In this document: in pieces, positions 8,966 to 17,758 of the stretch
How the letters are laid out: every line of letters begins with the position of its first letter
Numbering within the stretch: the first letter of the stretch is position 1
From: Dinghuibacter silviterrae
GTDB taxonomy: Bacteria > Bacteroidota > Bacteroidia > Chitinophagales > Chitinophagaceae
Direction: 5' to 3'
NCBI RefSeq assembly: GCF_004366355.1
Contig: NZ_SODV01000002.1
Location: 908,768 to 972,767 of the forward strand
Length of the DNA stretch: 64,000 bases
Position numbers and translations under genes: made by a program
The notes under the pieces: model-generated
Databases searched by the model: none
Told to the model about the DNA's origin: nothing
What the model saw: the letters and a program-made list of their open reading frames with translations, nothing else

Positions 8966-11479
8966 ATGATTCGATTGCTCCTGGCATTACTCGTTTACGG
9001 ATCCCATCGGGATACCGTCTCTATCGTCACCTTTGGCGCCCAACCCGGCAAACTCGCTACCGTTGGCATACAAGCCGCCATTGACGCCTGCAACCGCCAG
9101 GGCGGGGGCGCTGTCCTCGTACCCGCCGGTACGTGGTTAACCGGGCCCCTGGTGTTGAAAAGCGGGGTGGACCTTCACCTGGCCAAAGGTGCCGTCCTTC
9201 AGTTCACCCGTGACTTCGACGCCTATCCTCTCGTCAGGGGCAATTGGGAAGGCCGCGAAGCGGTCCGCAACCAATCCCCGATCTCCGCAACCGGTGCAGA
9301 CCACATCAGCATCACAGGGGACGGCGTGATCGATGGGGGCGGAGACGCGTGGCGGCCGCTCAAACAATCAAAGGCCCCCGCTGATGTATGGGCGCGGCAG
9401 ATCCGGACCGGCGTCCTGTCACCGGGTGGGAAAACCTGGTGGCCTTCCGCCTCCGCGCTCAAAGGGTCGGAGACAAAGGACCCGGGCGTATGGCACGAAG
9501 GCGCTTCCGTGCAAGACTATGCGGATATCAAAGATTTCCTGAGACCCAACCTCATCTATCTCCATGGGTGCACGCACGTGCTCCTCGAAGGCGTGACGTT
9601 TCGCAATTCCCCCGCCTGGTGTATCCATCCCTTGTTGTGCAGGGACCTCACCGTCCGGAAAATATTTGCGCAAAACCCACCGTATGCCCAAAACGGCGAC
9701 GGCATCGACATCGAGTCGTGCGACACCGTCTTGGTGGAAGACAGCCGGTTTGACGTCGGGGACGACGGGATCTGTATCAAGAGCGGCCGGGACGAGGAAG
9801 GGCGGCGCCGGGGCGCGCCTACCCAACACGCGGTCATCCGCCGGTGCACGGTGTATCACGCCCATGGCGGTTTTGTGATCGGTAGCGAGATGAGCGGCGG
9901 TGTCCGGGACATGGAGGTATACGACTGCGCCTTCTTAGGCACGGACGTCGGTTTGCGCTTCAAATCGGCCCGGGGCCGGGGAGGCGTCGTGGAGAACATC
10001 CACGTACACGACATCTACATGAAGGACATAGCCGGAGAGGCCATCCTCTTCGACATGTACTATATGGCCCAGGACCCCGTTCCCAAACCCGGTGAAACCA
10101 GGACCGAGCCCGCCGTCGCCGTCAAGCCAGTCGACGAAGGCACGCCCGTGTTCCGTCACTTCTTCCTGGACCACATCGTGTGCAACGGCGCTTCCAAAGC
10201 CATCTTTATCCGCGGGCTGCCCGAGATGCCCGTACAGGACGTCCGGATGGAGCACCTAAGCCTGACGACAACCACCGGTATGGACTGCCGGTATGCCACC
10301 GGCGTCCTGTTGCGCGATGTACAGCTCTATCCAAAGACGGGGCCTGTCATCCGGACCACCGGCAGCCGCGACATTACCTTCGACAGCCTGCGCTTTGTCG
10401 GTGCCCCGCTCTTGATCGGCGATGGTGTAGTGTTTTTGCATACCGATACCACCGGGGTGCAGCACGTCGTCGTCGATCCTTCGGGGAAGGGCGATTTTAC
10501 CACCATACAGGCAGCGCTCAACAGCCTTCCTGACGACGCGGGGCATGAGCGTGTGATCGACATACGGCCGGGGATCTACCGGGAGAAATTGTCGCTCACC
10601 CAAAGTCACGTGGCCCTTGTGGGCGAAGATCCCGCCACGACCGTGATCACCCAGGCCATCGCCAGGGATATATGGCGTTGCGACCATAAGGATGACTGGG
10701 GCGTGGCTACCGTCAATGCCTCCGGCAGCGATGTTGATTTGGTGAACCTTACCATCGAGAACAGTTATGGTTTCGATCATACGCAGGATACCGTGATCGC
10801 TTGCGCCTTAGATACAGCCGGCACCCACGCGTCGGGCGGCGCTGCGCGCGCCCCGGGCTCATCCGGTGCCGCCGCCCCGGCCGCGCCGGGCCACCGCAAG
10901 GTCACCCGCACCGGCCACCAAATGGCGCTCCGGACCTTTGCCACGACCCGCCTTCGCGCGCGAAACTGCGTTTTTAAGTCCTTCGGGGGCGACACCGTAA
11001 GCCCGTGGAATGTTCAGGACGGGTTGTTTTATTTCAAGGACTGCACGATGGAAGGAGGCGTCGACTTTTATTGTCCCCGCGGCTGGGCGTATGCCGAACA
11101 TTGTCATTTCATCGCGCTGGAGGGCCCTGCCAGCATCTGGCACGATGGATCGGCCAACCCGGACGCGAAAACCGTGCTCCGGGATTGTTCGTTCGAAGGG
11201 TATCCCGGGTTTCACCTGGGCCGTTACCACCGGGACGCCCAATTCTACCTGGTGAACTGCTCGTTCTCCACTGACCTGGCGAATGAGCCCATTACCCTTA
11301 TAAAAACCAACAACCGGCTCCAGTGGGGCCAACGAATATATTACTATAACTGTCACCGCATGGGTGGTGACTACCCCTGGTTTGCCGACAACCTTGCACA
11401 AAACGCGCCTTTGCCCGGTGACATCCGTTCCGGTTGGGTGTTTGGTGCCCGGTGGGACCCGGAGTCCATAGAATTTTAA
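8966..11479 (+). CDS. GH28 polygalacturonase - CE8 pectinesterase fusion
   Basis: An 837-residue two-domain enzyme. Residues about 18-480 form a GH28 parallel beta-helix with the family signatures NGDGID (243-248), GDDGI (265-269, the catalytic Asp pair), HGG (300-302) and Arg331-Phe-Lys333. Residues about 495-837 form a CE8 domain starting VVVDPSGKGDFTTIQAAL, with Gln684-Asp685, Asp700 in GGVDFYCPRG and Arg753 in LGRYHR. The CE8 motifs are divergent (FYCPRG for the usual FIFG, GRYH for GRPW), but the catalytic Gln, Asp and Arg positions are kept. A Gly/Ala/Pro-rich insert (about residues 620-652) interrupts the CE8 domain. The leader (MIRLLLALLVYGS) is short and lacks a good cleavage site. 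uxaC follows after 4 nt. Inferred role: coupled de-esterification and cleavage of homogalacturonan. Confidence 0.88.
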   Translation: MIRLLLALLVYGSHRDTVSIVTFGAQPGKLATVGIQAAIDACNRQGGGAVLVPAGTWLTGPLVLKSGVDLHLAKGAVLQFTRDFDAYPLVRGNWEGREAVRNQSPISATGADHISITGDGVIDGGGDAWRPLKQSKAPADVWARQIRTGVLSPGGKTWWPSASALKGSETKDPGVWHEGASVQDYADIKDFLRPNLIYLHGCTHVLLEGVTFRNSPAWCIHPLLCRDLTVRKIFAQNPPYAQNGDGIDIESCDTVLVEDSRFDVGDDGICIKSGRDEEGRRRGAPTQHAVIRRCTVYHAHGGFVIGSEMSGGVRDMEVYDCAFLGTDVGLRFKSARGRGGVVENIHVHDIYMKDIAGEAILFDMYYMAQDPVPKPGETRTEPAVAVKPVDEGTPVFRHFFLDHIVCNGASKAIFIRGLPEMPVQDVRMEHLSLTTTTGMDCRYATGVLLRDVQLYPKTGPVIRTTGSRDITFDSLRFVGAPLLIGDGVVFLHTDTTGVQHVVVDPSGKGDFTTIQAALNSLPDDAGHERVIDIRPGIYREKLSLTQSHVALVGEDPATTVITQAIARDIWRCDHKDDWGVATVNASGSDVDLVNLTIENSYGFDHTQDTVIACALDTAGTHASGGAARAPGSSGAAAPAAPGHRKVTRTGHQMALRTFATTRLRARNCVFKSFGGDTVSPWNVQDGLFYFKDCTMEGGVDFYCPRGWAYAEHCHFIALEGPASIWHDGSANPDAKTVLRDCSFEGYPGFHLGRYHRDAQFYLVNCSFSTDLANEPITLIKTNNRLQWGQRIYYYNCHRMGGDYPWFADNLAQNAPLPGDIRSGWVFGARWDPESIEF

Positions 11480-11483
11480 AGAG

Positions 11484-12890
11484 ATGATAAAACCATTCCT
11501 AAGCGACAACTTCCTACTGTCTAACGCCACGTCCGAGCGCCTTTATCACGAGTTTGCACGGGACCTCCCGGTCATCGACTATCACTGTCACCTGCCGCCC
11601 CAGGCCATTGCCAGGGACAGCCGCTTCGAAAACCTCACGCAGGCATGGTTGTACGGCGACCACTATAAGTGGAGGGCCATGCGTACCCATGGCGTGGAAG
11701 AACGCTTTTGCACGGGAGACGCCTCCGACTGGGAAAAATTCGAACAGTGGGCTGCCACGGTCCCTTACACCTTGCGCAACCCTCTTTACCACTGGACCCA
11801 CCTGGAGCTGCTGCGGTATTTTGGCGTGGAGGAACTCTTAAGCCCCTCCTCCGCCCGGCGTATCTATGACCATTGCTCCGAATTGCTCCGGTGCGAGAAC
11901 CATTCGGTCCGTCATCTTTTAGAGAAAATGAAGGTGGAGATCATCTGTACCACCGACGACCCCGTCGACTCCCTGGGGTATCATGACGAGCTCCGGAAAG
12001 ACGGCGCCGCGGTCAAAATGTACCCGGCTTTCCGGCCCGACAACGCTATGAACGTGTCCGACCCGGCCCGGTTCAATACCTACCTGCGGAAGCTCGAATC
12101 CGTGACCGACATCGCCATTTCGTCCTTTGACGACTTCCTGTTCGCCCTTCAAAACCGGCACGACTTCTTTGCTTCCATGGGTTGTTGCCTCTCCGATCAC
12201 GGGCTGGAGGAGATCTATGCCGAAGAATTCACCGGGTCCGAGATCGACACGATTTTCGCCAAGATCCGTTCCGGGAAGACCCTGTTGGAAACCGAACAAC
12301 GAAAATTCAAATCCGCGATGCTTACCCATTTTGCCGAATGGGATTGGGAAAAAGGATGGGTGCAGCAATACCACTTAGGCGCCCTGCGCAACAATAACGC
12401 CCGCATGATGCGCCAGCTTGGACCCGACACCGGCTGGGACTCTATCGGCGATTTTCCACAGGCAAGAACCCTGGCCACCTTCCTGGACAAGCTCGACCGG
12501 GACAACCGCCTGGCGCGGACCATCCTGTACAACCTCAACCCCGCCGATAACGAACTCATGGCCACCATGGCCGGCAATTTCAACGACGGCAGCGTGGCCG
12601 GCAAAATCCAGTTTGGGTCGGCCTGGTGGTTCCTCGATCAGAAAGACGGCATCATCCGCCAGGTCAACGCCCTGTCCAACATGGGACTGCTCAGCCACTT
12701 CGTAGGTATGCTCACGGATTCCCGGAGCTTTTTGTCCTTTCCCCGGCACGAGTATTTCCGCAGGACACTTTGCAATATATTCGGTGAGGAGATCGAAAAG
12801 GGCGAGCTCCCCGGGGATATCCCCTGGGTGGGGAAGGTCATTCAGGATATTTGTTATTATAACGCCAAGCAATATTTTAATTGGTCATGA
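11484..12890 (+). CDS. uxaC: glucuronate/galacturonate isomerase
   Basis: A 468-residue cytoplasmic enzyme that converts D-galacturonate to D-tagaturonate or D-glucuronate to D-fructuronate, the first step of uronate catabolism. It matches UxaC across its full length: N-terminus KPFLSDNFLLSNATSERLYHEFA, the metal-binding IDYHCHLPP (residues about 31-39), CTTDDPVDSL, TFRPD-like AFRPDNAMNV, and the C-terminal SFPRHEYFRRTLCN. It starts 4 nt after the GH28-CE8 stop, and its stop overlaps the ATG of the next GH28 gene (ATGA), so it is in one operon with two secreted pectinases. Confidence 0.96.
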   Translation: MIKPFLSDNFLLSNATSERLYHEFARDLPVIDYHCHLPPQAIARDSRFENLTQAWLYGDHYKWRAMRTHGVEERFCTGDASDWEKFEQWAATVPYTLRNPLYHWTHLELLRYFGVEELLSPSSARRIYDHCSELLRCENHSVRHLLEKMKVEIICTTDDPVDSLGYHDELRKDGAAVKMYPAFRPDNAMNVSDPARFNTYLRKLESVTDIAISSFDDFLFALQNRHDFFASMGCCLSDHGLEEIYAEEFTGSEIDTIFAKIRSGKTLLETEQRKFKSAMLTHFAEWDWEKGWVQQYHLGALRNNNARMMRQLGPDTGWDSIGDFPQARTLATFLDKLDRDNRLARTILYNLNPADNELMATMAGNFNDGSVAGKIQFGSAWWFLDQKDGIIRQVNALSNMGLLSHFVGMLTDSRSFLSFPRHEYFRRTLCNIFGEEIEKGELPGDIPWVGKVIQDICYYNAKQYFNWS

Positions 12891-14320
12891 AAACGCTTTG
12901 CTTCGTCCTCGCCTGCTTTTTGCTGACGGGCGCGCGTGCCCAGGACAAGTCCGAGGCACGCTCCACGGCGGGCGATGTCCGCTCCGCCCAGGACTATGTC
13001 CGCGCGGCGCCTTTCCCGATGGCACTGCCGGCCTTGCCGGAGCTCCGCCAGGGCATCTTCCTGATCACCGACTTCGGTGCTATCGGTGACGGCCAGGCGC
13101 TCAATACCGCGGCCTTCTCCAAGGCCATCGCCGCCTGCACCCAGGCGGGAGGTGGCCGGGTGATCGTCCCCCCGGGTCTTTGGCTCACCGGTCCGATCCG
13201 GCTGGCCAGCAATGTCAACCTGGAGGTACAGCGCGGCGCGCTGATCCAGTTTACCCGCGACCGGACTCAATATCCACCGCAAGGGTCTAACCCGACGCCC
13301 CTGGTCTATGGCGAAAACCTCCACGACGTTGCCATCACCGGCGGCGGCATCCTGGATGGGGGAGGAGACGCCTGGAGACCGGTAAAAAAGGAAAAGGTCA
13401 CCGACGCCCAATGGAAGGCCATGCTGGCCTCGGGGGGGACCCTCAGCAACAACAATACCGTCTGGTGGCCCGGGACCGAGGCCAAAGACTACCGGCCTTA
13501 TATGATCAACCTGGTGGGTTGTACCCGTGTCCTTTTCAAAGACGTTACCTTTCGCAATTCACCCAAATTCGTCGTAGATCCGAACAAATGTACCGACCTG
13601 ACCCTGGACGGCATTAACGTCTTTAACGAATACTACGCCCAAAATGGCGATGGCATCGACATCAGCGCCTGTAAAAACGTGCTGCTGTACCACTGCAACG
13701 TGAGCGCCGGGGACGACGGGATCTGCATGAAGTCCAGCGGAGACTGGATGACTGCCCCCGACTCGGCTGCCCTCGAAAACGTCGTCATCGCCGGTTGCCA
13801 CGTCTACCACGCCCATGGCGGTTTTGTCATCGGCAGCAATACTGACGGCGGTATGCGCCGCATCTTCGTGACCGACTGCGACTACGTCGGAACGGACATC
13901 GGTATCCGCGTCAAAAGCAATGCCGGCCGCGGCGGTCTCGTCCGGGAAGTATACGTGGACAACATCTTTATGACCGACATCGTCCACGAAGCCATTTCCT
14001 TTAACACGTACTACGAAGACATGCCCGCGGGCGCCGACCCGAACAAACGCACCGCGCCCAAACCCGGGAAGACACCGATTTTTACCGGCTTCCACATCAG
14101 CAACGTCTACTGCCGCGGCGCCGCCCAGGCCATCGCCCTCACCGGGTTGCCGGAAATGCCGGTGCACGGGATTTATTTTGACAGGGTGCGCATTTCGGCG
14201 AGGACCGGTCTCACAACTAAGGATGCCCGCGACATTTTTCTCAGGCGCGTCAGCATCACGACCGAACAAGGGGTGCCCCTAAAGCCGGAGCATCCTGACG
14301 ACATCCGGGTCGTCGAATAG
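12887..14320 (+). CDS. GH28 polygalacturonase
   Basis: A 477-residue secreted glycoside hydrolase with a signal peptide (MKTLCFVLACFLLTGARA/Q). I place the start at the ATG 12887, overlapping the uxaC stop, rather than an in-frame TTG 6 nt upstream. GH28 signatures are present in order: NGDGID (253-258), GDDGI (Asp276 and Asp277), HGG (from His310) and Arg341-Val-Lys343. It resembles the GH28 half of the fusion protein upstream (shared GGGDAWRP, VTFRNSP and YHAHGGFVIGS), so the two probably arose by duplication. Endo or exo action cannot be told from sequence; the absence of a lipobox suggests a soluble periplasmic enzyme. Confidence 0.93.
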   Translation: MKTLCFVLACFLLTGARAQDKSEARSTAGDVRSAQDYVRAAPFPMALPALPELRQGIFLITDFGAIGDGQALNTAAFSKAIAACTQAGGGRVIVPPGLWLTGPIRLASNVNLEVQRGALIQFTRDRTQYPPQGSNPTPLVYGENLHDVAITGGGILDGGGDAWRPVKKEKVTDAQWKAMLASGGTLSNNNTVWWPGTEAKDYRPYMINLVGCTRVLFKDVTFRNSPKFVVDPNKCTDLTLDGINVFNEYYAQNGDGIDISACKNVLLYHCNVSAGDDGICMKSSGDWMTAPDSAALENVVIAGCHVYHAHGGFVIGSNTDGGMRRIFVTDCDYVGTDIGIRVKSNAGRGGLVREVYVDNIFMTDIVHEAISFNTYYEDMPAGADPNKRTAPKPGKTPIFTGFHISNVYCRGAAQAIALTGLPEMPVHGIYFDRVRISARTGLTTKDARDIFLRRVSITTEQGVPLKPEHPDDIRVVE

Positions 14321-14323
14321 TTG

Positions 14324-14331
14324 TAATTTTA
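14324..14331 (+). promoter_or_regulatory. -7 box 4 nt before an ATG (leaderless type)
   Basis: TAATTTTA followed by GCGT and the ATG of the Gfo/Idh/MocA gene at 14336. One mismatch to TAnnTTTG. With the usual Bacteroidota spacing the transcript would start at or next to the ATG. No clear -33 TTTG was found. Confidence 0.45.
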
Positions 14332-14335
14332 GCGT

Positions 14336-15352
14336 ATGCCCATCAACACTGCGCTTCTCTCCTTCGGAATGTCCGGTCGCGTCTTCCACGCGCCCTTTCT
14401 CCATGCACTCCCGGAGTACCGCCTATATGCCGTCTGGGAAAGGGACAAGCACCTCGCCACAGCCCTCTACCCGGATATCCGCACCTACCGCTCGCTGGAA
14501 GCCCTGCTGGAGGACCCCGCCATAGCGCTGGTGGTGGTCAATACGCCCAACTACACGCACTATACCTATACAAAGCAAGCATTGCTGGCGGGCAAACACG
14601 TCGTCGTCGAAAAGCCGTTCACCGCGACGGTGGCGGAGGCGGCAGAGCTCAAAGTTATCGCAGAGCAAAATGGCCTCTATCTGTCCGTCTTTCAAAACCG
14701 CCGTTACGACAGCGACTACCGGACGGTCAAACAGGTCATCGACTCCGGTGTCCTCGGCAACATGGCGGAGGCGGAGATCCACTTCGACCGGTACAACCGG
14801 GTCCTCAGCCCGAAGACACACAAGGAAGTGCCGGGCCCGGGTACCGGCATCCACTACGACCTGGGGCCCCACCTTATCGATCAGGCGCTGCAACTGTTCG
14901 GATGGCCGGAGGCCGTTTGGGCGGACCTGCGGATACAACGTCCCACCTCCCGGGTGGAAGACTATATGGAAATCGTCCTCGATTACGGAGGGTTCCCGGT
15001 CCGTTTGAAGTCGGGCTACCTCGTAAGGGAGGCGCTGCCCGCGTATGTGATGCATGGGGCAAACGGGAGTTTCTTAAAGAGCCGGAGCGACGTACAGGAA
15101 GCAGACCTGACGGCGGGGAAACCGTCTGCCGGAGAGGACCCGGAAAGCGAGTGGGGGCTTCTTCATACCGACGCGGGGCGTCAGACGGTGCCCTCATTAA
15201 AAGGCGACTACGGAGATTTTTACCGGGAGCTCGCGGAAACGCTGGAAGGCAACCGCCCCTTGCCGGTCACCGCGGAGGAAGGTTTGGCCGTGATGCGCGT
15301 GATAGAAGCCGCGGCGCTGAGCAACAGGGAAAAAAGATGGGTATCCTGCTAA
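14336..15352 (+). CDS. Gfo/Idh/MocA-family oxidoreductase
   Basis: A 338-residue NAD(P)-dependent oxidoreductase without a signal peptide. Residues 1-120 form a Rossmann fold (LLSFGMSGRVFHAPFLHALP, then VVVNTPNYTHYTY and the family motif VVVEKPF around residue 88). The C-terminal domain carries GTGIHYDLGPHLIDQAL, the dimer/active-site segment of YdgJ-like members. It follows the GH28 gene by 15 nt but has its own -7 box. Location suggests a role in sugar or uronate metabolism; the substrate cannot be named from sequence. Confidence 0.88.
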   Translation: MPINTALLSFGMSGRVFHAPFLHALPEYRLYAVWERDKHLATALYPDIRTYRSLEALLEDPAIALVVVNTPNYTHYTYTKQALLAGKHVVVEKPFTATVAEAAELKVIAEQNGLYLSVFQNRRYDSDYRTVKQVIDSGVLGNMAEAEIHFDRYNRVLSPKTHKEVPGPGTGIHYDLGPHLIDQALQLFGWPEAVWADLRIQRPTSRVEDYMEIVLDYGGFPVRLKSGYLVREALPAYVMHGANGSFLKSRSDVQEADLTAGKPSAGEDPESEWGLLHTDAGRQTVPSLKGDYGDFYRELAETLEGNRPLPVTAEEGLAVMRVIEAAALSNREKRWVSC

Positions 15353-15361
15353 GGAAAAGTA

Positions 15362-15369
15362 TATATTTA
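15362..15369 (+). promoter_or_regulatory. -7 box of the secreted protein gene at 15389
   Basis: TATATTTA, one mismatch to TAnnTTTG, 19 nt before the ATG. The same distance is seen for TAAATTTA at 18421-18428 before the gene at 18448. Confidence 0.4.
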
Positions 15370-15388
15370 GTGTAAACACGCACTTCGT

Positions 15389-16273
15389 ATGAAATCCTTT
15401 CTTTTTGCTTGCCTCCTGGCACTCCTCTGTACGGGCGTTATGGCCCAACCCTATTTCGTATCCAGCACCTTGAATAACCAAACCGGTGGGTCGCCGGCTT
15501 GGATAAATATGGGTACGCTGACACTGCCACAAGGCGGAAATGACGCATTTATCCGTATCGTTGGCGGTTCGGGGTATAATGCGCAGATATCCCAGAATGC
15601 AATTGTGGAATTGCATCTTCGCACCAGTAACGGTGGTTCCCTGGATCCTAATGGCTATGGTTTTGATGCTACGGCCAACACTTTCCAACGGGCCCTTATG
15701 GTGGACAATATCAAGATCGTCCCTAACGCATCGGGCGTTTCTGCCACAGCCTATACCGTATACGCGCATTGTTATAACTACGTGGGGAACTCCTTTTATA
15801 CAGTGCAGGCATCCACCGGCTCCTGGACCGCCACCAACCAGCAAACGACCGACCCTGGTACAGCCTACGTCGTTTCCTTCGAATATTTTGTCAATTCCAA
15901 TACCTACATGACGGGAACCCTCGGTGTCGGCACCACGACCAACGACGGATATACGCTGGCGGTAAATGGTTCCGCGATCGCCACGAAGATGGTCGTGAAA
16001 AACTACGCCAACTGGCCCGATTATGTTTTCGCACCGGACTATCCCCTCGATTCCCTGGCAGTTGTATCAGCCTATATACGGGAACACGGTCACCTGCCTG
16101 GGGTACCCGCGGCTTCGGAGATTCGAACGAAAGGCCTGGACTTGGGGAACATGGAATCGGTGTTGATGCGCAAGGTGGAAGAGCTGACCCTTTACCAGGT
16201 GGAGGCGGACAAGAAGATCGCCGGGCTTGAAGCGCGTTTGAAGGCGCTGGAAGACACCCGCCTATCCAAATAA
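15389..16273 (+). CDS. secreted surface protein with tail-fibre-like C-terminus
   Basis: A 294-residue exported protein (signal peptide MKSFLFACLLALLCTGVMA/Q). The N-terminal two thirds are Ser/Thr/Asn/Gly-rich beta-type sequence with no recognised domain. From about residue 180 comes the pattern TGTLGVGTTTNDGYTLAVNG, then VVKNYANWPDYVF, HLPGVPAASEI and a closing coiled coil (NMESVLMRKVEELTLYQVEA onward). This ending is widespread in Bacteroidota surface proteins annotated as tail-fibre or S74-like, where it probably drives trimerisation. Whether it is an adhesin is not visible. It overlaps the end of the convergent CBS-DUF294 gene by 12 nt. Confidence 0.8.
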   Translation: MKSFLFACLLALLCTGVMAQPYFVSSTLNNQTGGSPAWINMGTLTLPQGGNDAFIRIVGGSGYNAQISQNAIVELHLRTSNGGSLDPNGYGFDATANTFQRALMVDNIKIVPNASGVSATAYTVYAHCYNYVGNSFYTVQASTGSWTATNQQTTDPGTAYVVSFEYFVNSNTYMTGTLGVGTTTNDGYTLAVNGSAIATKMVVKNYANWPDYVFAPDYPLDSLAVVSAYIREHGHLPGVPAASEIRTKGLDLGNMESVLMRKVEELTLYQVEADKKIAGLEARLKALEDTRLSK

Positions 16274-17758
16274 ATTATTGGTAAAACCCACCCGGATCCG
16301 CTCCTGAAAGTGTTCGATGGTTTTGAATATTTCCCGGAGCGTCCGTTGTTCTATGCGTGTCAGACCCTCCAGCTCCATGAAGTTGTCGGGTTTGACGTGG
16401 TCCTGTAGGATCTGCCGGGCCTGTTTGCGCAACCGCATTCCCATGAGCAGGTAATACGACTGGGACAATTCCTGGTATTCGTTTTCGGTAAAGGCGCCCT
16501 TGTCCCGCAAGGCCAGGAGGCGCTCCCCCGTATTGACCTCGAAGACGCGGTAGCGCAAGGCGTATACCCGGACGAGGTCGACGATGGGTGTCATGGCTTT
16601 TTTGATGTCAAATACCTCCCGCTCGCCTTGGGTAATGGTGCGGATATTTTTCAGCCAGGTCAGGGGTGGCTGGTATTGGAGCGCATTTTGCGCCATCGCC
16701 GCAAAAAGTTTTTCGTGGGGCTTCTGGAGCTCGGCGTCTAAGAAGGACTGGAGTTCCCGGAGGATATCCTCGTCCCCGTACAGACAACGGCAGTCGAAAA
16801 AAGTAGAAAACTTGATGACGTTTTCGGGCACCGATTCCTCCATCCAGGTCAGGTAGTTGCGTTTCCAGTGCGAAAGCGAATGCGTCCACTTGGGGTTCTT
16901 GGCCATGTAATCGCCCGTACAATAGACAAAACCGATGTCGTTTAGCCGCTCGGAGACGCGTTCGGCAAAGTCCAGGAAATACGCCCTGACCTCTTCCCGG
17001 TGTTCGTTGGCCTTGTCCTCGTAAATGATGGCGTTGTCCTGGTCGGTTTTCAGCGTTTGCTCCTTACGGCCCTCGCTACCCAGCACCATAAAGACAAAAC
17101 GTGCGGGTGGAGGCCCGATCGTTTCGATCACCCCTTCGATGACTTTGAGCGCGATCGTGTCCGTCACCGTCGTGATGACCTGGTTGGCGATCGATGCGCG
17201 CACACCCCGGTCCAGGAGTTGGGTCACGATCCGGGGAACGGTTTCCCACCTGCGCTTCAGCTCTTCGTCCGACACCGCCGATTTGACCGATTGGATAAAG
17301 ACCAGGGGAGATTGTGCCTGCTCGGTCAGAAGCTTATTACGGCTAAGGAAACCGGTAAACGCGCCTTCTTTGTCCACCAAAAGATAACGTGCCTTGGTCC
17401 GGAACATCAGGAGCAGGGCCTCATATACGTATGCGTCAGATGAAATGGTGACGATAGGGGCATCCATGACCTGTTCCACCGGCTGCGCGGTGTCTCCCTG
17501 GCGGGCGATGACTTTGTCGCGGAGGGTGATGTCGGTCACGTAGCCGAGCACGGAACCCGGCCGTAGCGCCTCCGGGGAAGCTGCCGCCGTGATGAACAGG
17601 CAACTGACCTTGTGCTCCGCCATGACGCGCGCCGCCACATACACCGGGGTGTCCCCCGGGCAGGAAACAATGGCTCTTTGCTCCACCTCGTCGATTTTGC
17701 GCGAGTAGAGCTGGTCAAATACGGTATAGTCTTCTTGCCGCCTTTTGGGTTTGGTCAT
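16262..17758 (-). CDS. CBS-domain / DUF294 nucleotidyltransferase-like protein
   Basis: A 498-residue cytoplasmic protein. After a short N-terminal segment there are two CBS domains (about residues 30-150, with TPVYVAARVMAEHKVSCLFI and a LVDKEGAFTGFLSRNKLL second unit), then a GlnD-like nucleotidyltransferase domain (DUF294) with GSEGRKEQTLKTDQDNAII, containing the G-S and D-x-D features of the superfamily, and a DUF294 C-terminal helical domain. The ATG at 17758 overlaps the stop of the exonuclease gene (ATGA), so I prefer it to an upstream in-frame start. CBS pairs usually sense adenine nucleotides; the target of any nucleotidyl transfer is unknown. Confidence 0.88.
   Translation of the reverse strand: MTKPKRRQEDYTVFDQLYSRKIDEVEQRAIVSCPGDTPVYVAARVMAEHKVSCLFITAAASPEALRPGSVLGYVTDITLRDKVIARQGDTAQPVEQVMDAPIVTISSDAYVYEALLLMFRTKARYLLVDKEGAFTGFLSRNKLLTEQAQSPLVFIQSVKSAVSDEELKRRWETVPRIVTQLLDRGVRASIANQVITTVTDTIALKVIEGVIETIGPPPARFVFMVLGSEGRKEQTLKTDQDNAIIYEDKANEHREEVRAYFLDFAERVSERLNDIGFVYCTGDYMAKNPKWTHSLSHWKRNYLTWMEESVPENVIKFSTFFDCRCLYGDEDILRELQSFLDAELQKPHEKLFAAMAQNALQYQPPLTWLKNIRTITQGEREVFDIKKAMTPIVDLVRVYALRYRVFEVNTGERLLALRDKGAFTENEYQELSQSYYLLMGMRLRKQARQILQDHVKPDNFMELEGLTRIEQRTLREIFKTIEHFQERIRVGFTNNLFG

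Noticed and set aside
10820-10925. GC-rich low-complexity stretch as a possible recombination or mobile-element scar
   Set aside because: It keeps the reading frame of the GH28-CE8 protein and has no terminal repeats or target duplications; treated as a protein insert.
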